Below are positions 40,877 to 52,814 of a DNA stretch of 64,000 bases, piece after piece. This DNA comes from Przewalskia tangutica (lineage: Eukaryota > Streptophyta > Magnoliopsida > Solanales > Solanaceae), in contig CM056738.1 in the NCBI GenBank assembly GCA_029844215.1, forward strand, positions 76,996,093 through 77,060,092. Direction: 5' to 3'. Below the pieces are notes generated by a model. It searched no databases and was not told where the DNA came from. It worked only from the letters and a program-made list of their open reading frames with translations. Numbering within the stretch: position 1 is the stretch's first letter; each line of letters starts with the position of its first letter. The translations under genes and the position numbers were made by a program.

Positions 40877-42672
40877 TTAAGGTTCTTAACCACAACAGAC
40901 CTAGGGTTATTATTTGGCAATTATTTTTTGCATTTAATTTTTGTGTGATTTATTTTTAATTGCTACTTGTTTTACTGCTTTCCTTAAACTGACATTCCGC
41001 TCATATTTCTTCTACTCTGAAAAATTCACACTATCACACACAACACGCGGGTGTGCTTCGCGCACCTGCAAATTTCTTTCAAACACCCAAATTTAAGAGA
41101 GTTGGTGTTTTGCGCGGAGAATCCGGTCCAACCGGTAGTCGCGTAGCCTTCTCACTCGAGTAGTCCGCTCAGAACTCAAGGCCTAGTAAGCCAAATCTTA
41201 GCAAACTTAAGATAGAGCTATACCACCCTTTATACTAAGTCATGCATGCATTTACCTTAGGTGGGTCGGTCCTTGGCATCGACACCACAATTAGGAAGAC
41301 ACCAAACTTGTCGACGGGTTTCTCAACCCAACGACCAACCAGCATATTATGTGTAGCGTGACAATGATAGACAAATCCAAACCTAATCATGACATGCTGA
41401 AATTGGAAAAAGTGCACCGTCATTTGGTCGTCATTCCCAACAAAAGCATTACAGTTGGACGACTTGGACAAATCTATCACAACCTCGCATATGTGACGTT
41501 TAGGCCTATCTCTGGCATAAAGAGGTCCAAACATGTTAGAACACGCACTTAATTTGCAATTTGCTTATTATTATATATTGCCTGCAACTTTTTGCATATT
41601 ATACTAACTTGGTTTGCTTCATTTGTTAAAGAGTTATTTTTGCCTAGCTTATCCCCAAAAGGTTGATTCGCGTTGACTGGTAGAAACACAATCATCATAA
41701 ATGACTAATCCAGAGGCACCAGAACGAAACAACTTAGGACTCGTTCCCACTCCTGTAGAGGATGCAGAGGCATTAGAAAGGAGAAACACCAATGATCAAC
41801 ACCACGCCAAAATGGAACTACGTTCGACCTGATTTCCTTGGCGGATATGTAGGCGGCCATATCGGCTTCGGTCCCACCTTTTAGAAAATCCCCATTTTCT
41901 CTTTTGCTTGTATTGGAACTACGTTCGACCTGATTCCTCATGGATACGCAGGCGCCATATCCGCTTGGCCTCACCTTTAAATTTTTTTAGCTCTACCAAA
42001 TTTCGCTTGTAATGAACTACGTTATGACCTGATTCCCTCATGGGGATACGTAGGCGGCCTAAATCGGTTTCGGTCACACCATTAGGAAACTTTCCCTTTA
42101 TTTTTAAATACACATAATAAACAAGCAACCCCATTGAGACCCACTTTAGCCGAAACGCTCTGTGCATATTCGAAACTGGGACAAGGTAGGAAACCAGGCA
42201 GGGGTTATGAGTCCAAACAAGGCAGACGTCCGAGCATCAAGAGTCAAAACTACAAAGTCAATGCGAATCAACCGCCCCCCCTCAAACTCACAAATTTTCT
42301 GAGCTGTGTTCTTCATATTGGCGTATAAAGAAAAGCAATGACATCAACAATCAAATCCCGCAACAAAGTCTAGCGGATCAACTCGGGCCTAGAGTCAAAT
42401 TGCAATCCATGCAGTGCACAAACGCACAACAAAGACATCATGACAATCCATACGGTTCACAAAAAAAAATGCATTACGCAACATCTCGACATTCGCAACA
42501 CCCCACATATCATACAGGGACGACATCCCTACTCACAGAATTGCATTGCTCATATATTTATCATTCTGTTTTAACAGTTATACACTAACTTTTTCTCAAG
42601 CTTAGCTTGCAGGAGCATTTATTCTACAGGAGCAGCAGCAACACGTCCAGGCAACGACGTTAGCAACACACC
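40877..42672 (+). other. coding-free internal part of G with three ~97-bp repeats
   Basis: No gag or pol motif appears. About 41815-42110 holds three imperfect tandem repeats, each with GAACTACGTT, GACCTGATT, GATACGTAGGCG and CGG-TTCGGTC. The right end includes the first of three branch-point/acceptor-like modules (CACTAAC at 42583-42589, TTGCAG ending 42612). Confidence 0.7.
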
Positions 42673-43597
42673 ACGTCCGAAAACGACGCCGAGTCCGAAA
42701 ACGACGCCGAGTCCGAAAACGACGCCAAAGTCCGAAATCGACGCCAAGTCCGAAAAAGACGCCAAGTCCGAAAACGACGCCAAAGTCCGAAAACAACGCT
42801 AAAGTCCGAAAACGATGCCAAAGTCCGAAAACGACGCGAAGTCCGAAAACGACGCGATGTCCGAAAACGACGCCAAAGTCCGAAAACGACGCCAAAGTCC
42901 GAAAACGACGCCACGTCCGAAAACGACACCACGTCCGAAAACGACGCCGAGTCCGAAAACGACGCCGAGTCCGAAAACGACGCCTAGTCCGAAAACGACG
43001 CTAAAGTCTGAAAACGACGCCGAGCCCGAAAACGACGTCGAGCCCGAAAACGACGCCGAGTCCGAAAACGACGCCGAGTCCGAAAACGACGCCGAGTCCG
43101 AAAACGACGCCGAGACCGAAAACGACGCCAAAGTCCGAAAACGACGCGAAGTCCGAAAACGACGCGATGTCCGAAAACGACGCCAAAGTCCGAAAACGAC
43201 GCCACGTCCGAAAACGACGCCACGTCCGAAAACGACGCCACGTCCGAAAACGACGCCGAGTCCGAAAACGACGCCGAGTCCGAAAACGACGCCGAGTCCG
43301 AAAACGACGCCGAGTCCGAAAACGACGCCTAGTCCGAAAACGACGCCGAGCCCGAAAACGACGCCGAGCCCGAAAACGACGCCGAGCCCGAAAACGACGC
43401 AGAGTCCGAAAACGACGCAGAGTCCGAAAACGACGGAAAAGTCCAAAAACGACGCCAAGTCCGAAAACGACGCCAAAGTCCGAAAATGACGCCAAAGTCC
43501 GAAAACGACGCCGAGTCCGAAAACGACATCGAGTCCGAAAACGACACCGAGTCCGAAAATGACGTTGAGTCCGAAAACGACGCAGAGTCCGAAATGA
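42673..43597 (+). repeat. 18-bp minisatellite in element G
   Basis: About fifty tandem copies of CGAAAACGACGCCGAGTC and close variants, with occasional 17- and 19-bp units. Because 18 is a multiple of three, long frames open on both strands and would encode hexapeptide repeats such as SENDAE (plus strand). These are by-products of the repeat. The core AAAACGACG also occurs in the MITE palindromes at 32269-32313. Confidence 0.93.
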
Positions 43598-44126
43598 CGT
43601 CATCAACACACCACATCTACGCAAGGACAATTTCTCTACTCTCAAATTTGCATTTCTTATTCATGCTTTATTATTCTGTCTTAGCAGTTATGCACTAACC
43701 TTTTCTATGAGCTTTAGTCTACAGGGCTTCAATCTAAAAAGGCAGTCGCAGCAAGGACAACATATCCGCATTCACAATCGCAACACGCCCGCAGGCGGCG
43801 AAATCACAAAGATCGCATCAACACAAATACCATCACATTTTTGCAGATAACATTTTCTACTCACGCTACATTGCTTTTAAAATTACGATCATCATTTTGC
43901 CTTAACGCTTATGCACTAACCGCTTGTTTAAGTCTTAGCACGCAGCGAGCAGTGGCACAACGTGGATTTTCTCTACAAATAACCGGGCAATTTGTCGGGC
44001 CAACCTTCCCAATGAATGCGGCGGCCTCAGCCGCCGGCCCACTCACTCCACGTCACCATAAAACCCAGCATCATAAGTCGATACCGGTACACCCCAGGTT
44101 CAAGCCAGTTTATTTTTACACCACAG
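43598..44126 (+). other. internal part of G with two acceptor-like modules
   Basis: Two further copies of the module first seen at 42563 occur: GCACTAAC at 43692-43699 with CTACAG ending 43724, and at 43913-43920 with CGCAG ending 43945. No protein motif was found. Confidence 0.5.
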
Positions 44127-44400
44127 CCCAGTGCCATCATAACTCGACACTGGGACAAAATTTAAGTCCGCACTAGCCCGCCTTGGCGTTTCGGCCATGG
44201 TACCCCAGTGTCGTCATAACTCGACACTGGGACAAATTTTGAGTCCGCATTAAGCCCGCCTTGGTGTTTTGACCATGGTAGCCCAGTGTCGTCATAACTC
44301 GACACTGGGACACATTTTGAGTCCGCATTAGCCCGCCTTGGTGTTTTGACCATGGTAACTCAGTGTCGTCATAACTCGACACTGGGACAAATTTTAAATT
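44127..44400 (+). repeat. ~77-bp tandem repeat with hairpin, element G
   Basis: Three and a half copies of a 77-78-bp unit. Each has CAGTGTCG and CGACACTG separated by eight bases, a perfect 8-bp hairpin stem in three of the four copies (the first is CAGTGCCA-type). The shared tail reads TTGGTGTTTTGACCATGGTA. Confidence 0.88.
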
Positions 44401-44506
44401 TTGCGTCAGCCTCGTCTATTTGCCCAAACCTTTCAATTCTGAGGATCGAGACAAAATTGGCTATGAGTCAACGTCTTTGTCCGAAGATTCTTCCATCATC
44501 TCCATA

Positions 44507-44520
44507 CAAAGAGGGACAAC
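44507..44520 (+). promoter_or_regulatory. polypurine tract of element G
   Basis: ACAAAGAGGGACAAC lies directly before the 3' LTR start TGTTGACACCC, the expected place for plus-strand priming. Confidence 0.7.
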
Positions 44521-47500
44521 TGTTGACACCCAATTTTGACACTCAAGTCTAGACAATAGCTATAAAATTACACTAATTTTGCAAAATATTTTTTTATGAT
44601 TTCTTATAATAAAATGCAGCGATAAAACATTAATACATGCATAAATTACGCACTTAAAGTCTCGCGCCCATATTTATTAATTTTAAGCCCTGTCATAATT
44701 CTTAATAATAAATAATAAATACATAAAATAATAATCTAATTAAGAAGTCCTATCTGCATGTAGCGTTTAAATAACTCAATTTTTTATTTTATAAGTTTTA
44801 ATAACAGCATCACATTATAAAAATTAAGCACTAATTAAATAGCACGTCCGTCTTTATTTTTTAATCTCAAACATAGACTAATAAAGCACCTAAATAATTT
44901 AATAACAATTTATTAATTTAATTTACCACTAATTAAATAATACACCTAAATTATAACACTACCCAAATTAATACCTAACTAGCCCAATCCCTTACTCAAT
45001 TCGCCCAACCCAATCAAATAACCCGCAGGCCCAGTCCCTCTACCCTATATCCAGCCCATCCGCCCCTTATTACCAGCAGCCCACAAGACCACTACCTTCC
45101 CCTCATCCTCTCCCTCACGCTAAACATAACGAAGCCCTATCCTATATCCAGCCCATCGCCAGCAGCCCACAAAACATCAGCCCTTCTTCACCATCATTTT
45201 CCCCCCTGTCGACTAAACCTTACACACAACCTAAACCTAAAGAAAGATCCGCCGCACCTTCCCTACTCTCGCACCTCGCCCCCGTCGCCCCAGCCGGGAT
45301 TCTCGCCTAAGAATCCGGCGAGTCACCTACCAAATCTTCCCTAAATCAAAGCCAAAATCTTACACCAAATCGTGTGAAAATCATATCAAAATCAGCACTG
45401 AAGAATCTCAATCAAATCGTCTAAAATCAGTGAGAATCGTTCGAAATCAGTCCCTAGATGGTCACAAATCTTCATCCAAAATCTGGCCAAGAATCGAAGC
45501 TTACCTTAAACGAAAATCAGTTAATACCGAAACCCAATACTATATAAACCAACAACCTACACATGCAAAGGCATCAGTTTTTCGGTAGGGAGAGACCCGT
45601 TAAAAACACAAAGGGGCGATGGGATTTCGATAGAGAAAAGAACCCACCCAGGAAACAGCAAGAACATTTGTAAACTCAGCAAAAATCGGGAGTTTTACGC
45701 AGAACAACCCCCTTCAAATTCTTTTAAAAAACAAAAGAGCAAGGGAAAGCAAATCGAAAAAAAATCAGAGTAAAAATGCAATAGAAATCCTAAACGATAG
45801 CAGCAGGAACAGAAGTTTAAACAAATATCTTTCTTCTTCGCATTATCAGCCAAGAACGAGGTAAAATTTCATTTCCCTTTTCAATCGCCTCGCAATACAA
45901 TCCGAGTGGATCGACGACTTGATATGCTGCCTCGGTTCGCTGTCCGGAGAAGGTAAATTCATCGTCCTTTGATCTTTCATTCGATTTACACTTCGTAATC
46001 TGTTTGATGAGGATGTGCTTGTCAGACGTATTATACATGTTAAGTCGCTTTAAAGTATGTTTGGCGAATTTGCTGTTAATACTCACGGCCACGATGTGTT
46101 AGCTGAAGTATACAATTCATATGTGTGTATTGTAAATCTGTGTTCATGTCGCATAGTAAAACAACCCTCTTACCTGTTATGCTATCAACCTGGGAATGGC
46201 CTATAGTACTCGCAGTACATATAAGAAACTGTGTAATTAGAGCTAGGAATATCTGTTTTTTTTTTGTAAATTGTCTTTCTATGTCTGATTTTAATACCAC
46301 TAAAGTCTATCCCAAATTGAACCCGAAAGTAGATAACAAATTGCCAACTGGTTAAACAAATCTGGAAATATCAATGAGTGCCTAAAAGTCGTTAAGAGAT
46401 CTGTTCAGAAGCTTATGTGTAGTTAAATGATTCAGGCAGTGACTAATTGATGCCTTGTTGAGGACAGGTGACTTGTCCAGATTCGAATACATCATTACTG
46501 TTGATACCTTAATGTCAATCCGATATATCTGTCTCGATAATTTAGCCCATACCCTTTTAAGAGATATCCATGTATCCTTGTACCAAGCATAATATGAAGT
46601 TGTAATGGCCGTAAGGCCATGTTAATCTTACTGGCATATTCTTTGAAGTTGATATGATGTCTAATCAGTCCTCTTGAGATCGTTTCCAGCAGCATGTTAT
46701 AGGTCCTATAGCCTATGTGTCTTGTTCAATGTGCTATATCGAGTTTAGATCTTCTGATGCCAGTTGTGATCCATCTTGAGGCCTTTAAGTTATAGGCAGG
46801 ACCATGAAACTGTTTGACTATGTCCGTATATTGTGTCATATGTATGCCATACTAGTATCATGTATATCTTTCATATTCGATAGGTTATTGAGTGTATCAT
46901 GTCTGTAAGTTTAAAACTGGTCGAGAACAACTCGGTGTCCTTCAATACTATCTTGAATAGCTATCGGTTCATCTTTATACTTTAAAATATGCCTGCTGAA
47001 TTGATTGCCCGTTACAATATGGGATTACATGTTGAGTCATTTGGTTTGTTATAGCAATAAGTTGAGAGGTTGTTGAATCCATCCTCTAAAATTGACTATA
47101 GATCAAGGGAAATCTCCCCTCTGCTTGGAACAAAAACTGAAATTAGTCCCTGGATAATTTTCTTGAGCTTGAATGAACTTGAGTGACAATAATATAGCAG
47201 GAATCAATCTTTCCCTGTGCGACCTAGCATGCAGTATTTCAGTTTCCTAGTTGTAGTTCAAAATCCCAAATTCAGGCTTCTTAGTTGATTTAAATAAAAA
47301 AAAAACTGCATCTGTTCCATGTATGAGTTAAGAATGAAAGAAATTGGAATTTGTCCATTGCTGCTTGTAGCTAAAGTCCAAGGATTTGAATAAACCTTGG
47401 CCCTGCTTTGCTTTATTGCATATTGTTTGTTAGCAGGCCCAACACTGGGCCGATACATTGTCTTTCATACCGTGCATATCTTAAGGTTGTTTTTTTTTTG

Positions 47501-48645
47501 TATATTTTTATTATTATTTTTTATTTGAGTGTGGATTGGGCCAGCTTAATCCCTTTAATGGCTGAAATAAAGCAAGTTATGTGTGTAACTTATGTGTCAA
47601 TGCTTATTATGTGATAAGGTTTAGATTACATACTAATCCTTATCTTTTTTTTGTTTTACATGAAATGCATCGGAGCAAAAATGAAGAGTCTCATGACGAG
47701 ACTCATCTTGAGCTACTTCAAATGAAGACCCGCATTTATGTGCATCCACCTCGCATAGGAAAATTTCAAACCGCGGCGAAAGGACATCGTCATTCTTCGA
47801 GTCATCCTTATTAATTCATATCCTTTCCCCATTCATTTGTTGTAATTACTCGTCTAACATTACTCTAACATTAATATATATATTTAGAATAGCCTAAGCT
47901 TTAAGTCGCTATTAGAAAAAATAGTTCGACACTAGAAATTTGCTTCTCATTAAGTTAATTATTCTAGCTTGCTTAACTTATTTTTGAACATCTAATCATG
48001 AGACTAATGCATTTTAAAAGAATTAATAACTCTTTCATTAATACTATATAATTTATTATCCACCGACTTTGCAAACAAAGGCCTACCTTAATCACTAAGT
48101 CAACTCTGCACAGTTATATTTTTTTTAAAAACTTCTTATGTATAACACTTTATATGATCTCTTTATAAAAATTAACTTTATAAACAAATCTTATAAACTT
48201 TTTTCAGGTTATAAAAGAATGCATTTTTTTTTTACTTTTAAATTTGCAGGCGCCTCTTCACTTAAATTTTTCAAAACATGCATGTTAGCGATAATAATTA
48301 CCCTAGGTTTGACAGGACAACCGCAAGTTAGCGGATCTTAGAGGGTGCCTAACCCCTTCCCTCTAGATTAATAAAGAACTCTTACCCATAATCTCATTAA
48401 GTTTAGCAGACCATTAAAATGGAGTTAATGTTTACTTTAAACTAGTTAACATTTAGGTGTCCTAATTCACCCAAATTAATTAGGTGGCGACTCCGCGAAC
48501 CCTTTAGCATTTCTAGCCCATTTTAGCACTTTTAACATTTTAGCACCTCTTTAACATTTAACTCTTTTAGCATTTATTTTATTTTCTAACATTTTTATTA
48601 AGCAAGAGTTTATTCATAAAGTCGCGGTCGAAAAGGGGCGCGACA
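44521..48645 (+). repeat. 3' LTR of element G
   Basis: This uninterrupted 4125-bp LTR is followed by the duplication GTGTA. A 77-codon frame (47581-47814) is present here and in the other LTR, but matches nothing I know. Pyrimidine-rich stretches ending in TTTGCAG (about 48250) and GAGGTAAAAT/GAAGGTAAAT (about 45860 and 45950) look like splice sites, without proof of use. Confidence 0.9.
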
Positions 48646-48650
48646 GTGTA

Positions 48651-49176
48651 AAGTTTGATGAAGAAATTCAAGAACTTTGACTTTTGAATACTCTTGGGTA
48701 AATCTTCGAGTTTATTTTACTAAGTCGGCTCCCAGTGGTGTTGTAACTATGAAATATGCTAAGAGTGGTGTTTTAAATGAAGATATGAGAAGAAGATCAC
48801 AAGCCTCATCTTCTTCAGCTTCATACTCAATATTTTGATTAATGAAGATAGGGGGAGAAACAACTTCAGAGATCGGAATGACAGAGGCAAAAATATAAGC
48901 AAGTCAAAGTCTAAATACAAGAACCTCATATGTAATTATTGTCAAAATAAAAGGCATATCAAAAAATATTACAATATGTATATGAGAGATATGAAAAAGC
49001 AAAAGAAAGATGACGATAATGAAAATCGTGTTGCTAATGTTGCTAAATATGATATTTTTCTTGCTTGTGGTAAAAATTATATCAGTCTTGTTTGTGATGA
49101 GTATTCATGGTTTGTGGATTCATGTGCCATTTCTCATGGCATGCCAAAAAAAGAATTATTTTCTTTTATACTCTAG
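48651..49176 (+). pseudogene. gag C-part and protease of element F
   Basis: Gag resumes with the K-F-D-E-E-I stretch interrupted at 34180. A degraded zinc knuckle CNYCQNKRHIKKYY has lost the last Cys to Tyr. The protease motif reads SWFVDSCAISH, with Cys for the Gly after DS. The LINE insertion follows at 49177. Confidence 0.8.
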
Positions 49177-49747
49177 GATTCAGTGGAGGATAAAATGCGG
49201 GAAGCGAGGCTGAGAAGGTTCAGACATGTACGGATGAGATGTCCGGATTCTCCAGTGTGGAGGTGTGAGAGGTTGGCTATAGATGATTTCAGGAGAGGTA
49301 GAGGTAGGCCGAAAAAGTATTGGGGAGAGGTGATCAGTCAGGACATGGTGCAGACCCAGCTTACCGAAGACATGACCTTAGATATGAAGTTATGGAGTAT
49401 ACATATTAGGGTAGAAGGCTATGGGTAGTTGAGTGTGGTCTGACTTATCCTTTCATACTAGTAGTCATAGTATTACTCTGGTAATTTCTTGTCCTTTTTT
49501 TTCTACTTGATATATGTTGTTCGTGTACTTCGATCATCGTATTCATTTGTTATTTTTCTTCATACTGTTTTATCCTGCTTTTTGTAATATTATTTGTCAT
49601 GACTTTCTATATTGTTTTGGATTTCATGTGTCGAGGATCTACCAGAAATAACCTATGTACCTCTCAAGGTAGAGGTAAGGTCTATGTACAATCTACCCAC
49701 TCCAAACTCCACTTTGTGGAATTTCACTGGGTATGTTATTATTGTTG
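49177..49747 (+). mobile_element. 5'-truncated LINE 3' end inside element F
   Basis: The first 250 bp encode the LINE C-terminus, MREARLRRFRHVRMR, RCERLAIDDF and RGRGRPKKYWGEVI, to TAG near 49426. The 3' UTR ends with GTAGAGGTAAGGTCT, CACTGGGTATG and a short TTG-rich tail. TACTCTAG (49169-49176) and TACTCCAG (49748-49755) are the target duplication. Confidence 0.88.
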
Positions 49748-49755
49748 TACTCCAG

Positions 49756-51030
49756 GTAATTTTGGAATGTTATAAATGGAAAATGATAGTGAGGTTGAGG
49801 TACTTGGAATTGATACAGTTTGCAAAAGTAAGAATGGTTCGAAGTTAGTTCTTAACAATGTCAAGCATACTTTAAATGTTCGTCTGAATTTAATTTCTGT
49901 AGAAAAGCTTGATGATGAGGGTTATGATCAAACCCTTGGTGGTGGACAGTGGAAGCTTCTTAGAGATTCAATAGTCGTGCCTCGAGGTGACAAGATATTT
50001 GACTTATACTTATTTCATGACTTCATTTGTAGTGGCTCAGCAAATTTGGTGGAGAATGACACTCCATCAGAGTTATGACTTAGAATATTGAGTCATATGA
50101 GCGAGAAGAGGACTGATAGTTGGCTAGCAGAATTTGCTTTCTGGAGTGAAACAAGCAAAGCTAAAGAGACATGTTCATTGCTTAGCCGGAAAACATAAAA
50201 GCGTTTCTTTTCAGAGTCATTCGTCTTCAAGAAAGATTGATTTACTGGAGTTGGTACATTCTAATTTGTGTGGTCCTTTCAAAGTAAGGTCTCATGGTGC
50301 TGCACTTTACTTTGTGACTTTTATTGATGATCATTCTCGCAAACTCTGAATATTTGTTTTGAAGTCTAAGGATCAAGTACTTGATATTTTTAAGACTTTT
50401 CAAACCTTAGTTGAGATACGACATGGAAGAAACTAAAATGCATTCGCTCAGACAATGATGATGAATATATTCGTCCTTTTCATAATTATTACATAGAGTA
50501 GAGTATTCAGCATCAGAAAACTCCTCCAAAGACTCCTCATAAATGATTTAGTAGAGAAGATGAATAATACTATGGTTGAGAGGGTTAGATGTTTGCTTTC
50601 AAATGCTAAGTTGACAGATTCATTTTTGGCCGAAGCACTTAATATTGTTTCTTATGTTATCAATTTAGCTCCTACTTTTGATTTGGATGGTGATGTCCCT
50701 AATAGAATTTGGTATAGTAAGAATGTATCTTATGCTCATTTGAGAGTTTTCGGGTGTAAGACATTTGTGCATGTTCCTAAGGATGAGAGGTTAAAACTGA
50801 AAGTTAAAACTAGGAATTGTATCTTTATTGGTTATGGTCAAGACGAATGTGGATATCGTTTGTATGATCCAATTGAGATGAAATTTATTAGAAGTCGTGA
50901 TGTTGTATTTTTTAAAGAACGGACAGTTGAAGATTTTGACAAATCCGAGAAGGTTGATTCTCAGAACAGTGAGAGCTTAGTTGATGTTGATCAATTTACT
51001 GTGACTGTTGCATCTGAGGAAAATCTTTAA
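49756..51030 (+). pseudogene. protease end and integrase of element F
   Basis: NVKHTLNVRLNLISVEKLDDEGY closes the protease region. Integrase pieces are LLELVHSNLCGPFKVRS (first Asp replaced by Asn), VTFIDDHSRKL followed by a stop, and the C-terminal block HLRVFGCKTFVHVPKDERLKL and CIFIGYG. Stops at about 50078, 50200 and 50347 and a gap near 50400-50550 make it non-functional. Confidence 0.8.
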
Positions 51031-52814
51031 AATAATGAAGATCAAGTTGATAATGAAGATGATGATCATGTTCAAAATGACTGGCATGATGTTGTTGATT
51101 CTTCAGTGCAAGATGATGTGATTGGTCAACAATCAACTGCAATTGATGCTCCATAGAGTTCTCTCAAAAGGTCTACTAGAGAGAAAATACTTTCATCTCG
51201 CTATTCTCCTAATGAGTATGTACTCTTGACTGACGGGGGAGAACCTAAATTTTTTGATGAGGTCATGTATAGTGAAGAAAAGGAAAGGTGATTTGATGCT
51301 ATGAAAGATGAGATTAAATTCTTACATGATAATCATACCTTTGATTTAGTTAAGCTACCTAACAGAAAATCTTTAAAAAATAGGTGGATTTTCAAGGTAA
51401 AACATGAAGATGGTAACCCAGTACCATGGTACAAGGCTAGATTAGTTGTCAAGGTTTTTAATCAGAAAAAGTTAATTTTGATAAAATCTTTTCTCCAGTT
51501 GTGAAGATGTCGTCCATTCGTGTTGTTTGGGCTTGGTTGCATGTCTAGATTTAGACCTTGAACAAATGGATGTTAAAACTGTTTTTCTCCATGGTGATTT
51601 GAATGGAGAAATTTATATGGAGCAGCCAGAAGGTTTTGAAGTCAAAGGAAAAGAGAATTATGTTTGCAAATTGAAGAAGAGCTTGTACGGTTTGAAACAA
51701 GCTCCCAGACAGTGGTATAAGAAGTTTGATTATTTTATGAGTCAACAAGGCTTCAAGAAGACTTCTTCAAATAATTATATTTTTGTGCATAAATTCTCTA
51801 AGAGTGACTTTATTATTTATTGCTCTATGCTGATGACATGTTTGTTGTTGGTCATAATGCTTGCAGAATTCAGAAGTTGAAGCAAGAGTTGAACAAGTCT
51901 TTTGCTATAAAAGACTTGAGACCAGCAAGGAAGATTCTTGACATGCAAATTATTCGTGACAGACTGACTAATAATTTGTGGTTATCACAAGAGAAGTACG
52001 TTAAAAAAGTACTTTGTAGGTTCAACATAGATAAAGTTAAGTTTGTCAGTACACCTTTAGCTATGCACTTTAAATTGAGTACGAAGTAGTGTCCTTCTAG
52101 TGATGAAGAGAAGGAAGATATGAAGAAAGTTCATTATGCTTCACCTATTGGCAGTTTGATGCTTTGCAATGATTTATATATGACCAAATATTGCTCATGT
52201 TTTTGGTATAGTTAGCCATTTTCTTTCTAATCCAGGAAGAAAGCATTGAAATATTGTGAAGTGAGTTATGAAATATCTTTGTGGCACTTCTAGTCTGAGT
52301 TTGTGTATTGATGTAGAAAATCCTATTCTTTATGGTTACAGTGATTCAGATATGGTCGGTGATGTTGATATTCGCAAGTCTATTTTAAGATACTTGATTA
52401 TTTTTTCAGGGGGAGTTGTGTCTTGGCAATATAGTTGCAAAAATATGTTGCTCTATCTACTACAATAGTTGAGCTTATTGTTGTCGTTGAAGCTAGTAAA
52501 TAGTTGCTTTGATTGAAGAGATTTTGAGGGGAGTTTGGATTTGCTCAGGAGATGTATATGTTTCATTGGGACAATTAGAGTGCTATTCATCTTAGCAAGA
52601 ACTCTATATTTCATGGTAGGTCAAAACATAGTGATATGTGATACCATTGAATTAGAAATGTGTTGGATTCTAAGTTTCTTGAACTTGAGAAAATTCACAC
52701 TGATGATAATGATTTGAATATGTTGATAAAAAATTTACCAAGAGAAAAGTTTGAGGATTGTTACTTGATTGTCGGGATGACTCTTCTCCACATAGCCGGG
52801 AGGGAGAGAATAAG
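51031..52814 (+). pseudogene. reverse transcriptase and RNase H of element F
   Basis: RT pieces: MKDEIKFLHDNHTFDLVKLP, KNRWIFKVKHEDGN, MDVKTVFLHGDLNGEIYMEQ, SLYGLKQAPRQWYKKFD, and LYADDMFVVGHN, where the usual YVDD is YADD in a shifted frame. RNase H is reduced to GYSDSDMVGDVD and VSWQ. Three or more frameshifts and several stops. The purine tract GGGAGGGAGAGAA precedes the 3' LTR. Confidence 0.8.

Larger units (their letters stand above)
34181..48645 (+). mobile_element. giant non-autonomous LTR element G (Ogre/TAT-type, LARD-like)
   Basis: TGTTGACACCC ... GCGCGACA ends with GTGTA on both sides (34176-34180, 48646-48650). LTRs are about 4.13 kb each once the 2.5-kb insertion H is removed from the left one. 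The primer site TGGCGACTCCACTGGGGA fits a tRNA-Arg primer, a trait of Ogre/TAT gypsy elements, and a purine tract precedes the 3' LTR. The 3.66-kb interior has no gag or pol motif in any frame, only tandem repeats. It must have moved with proteins supplied by another element. The LTRs are nearly identical, so insertion is recent relative to F. Confidence 0.92.

Noticed and set aside
42673..43597. CRISPR-like array
   Set aside because: Units are contiguous and there are no unique spacers; the context is a plant LTR element.
42799..43645. Open frames of up to 225 codons on both strands
   Set aside because: They are produced by an 18-bp repeat whose length is a multiple of three; there is no start context, domain or codon bias.
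47581..47814. 77-codon frame conserved in both LTRs of element G
   Set aside because: Conservation follows from the LTRs being recent copies of each other; no domain was recognised.
52535..52717. 60-codon hydrophobic frame
   Set aside because: Out-of-frame reading of decayed RNase H sequence of element F.
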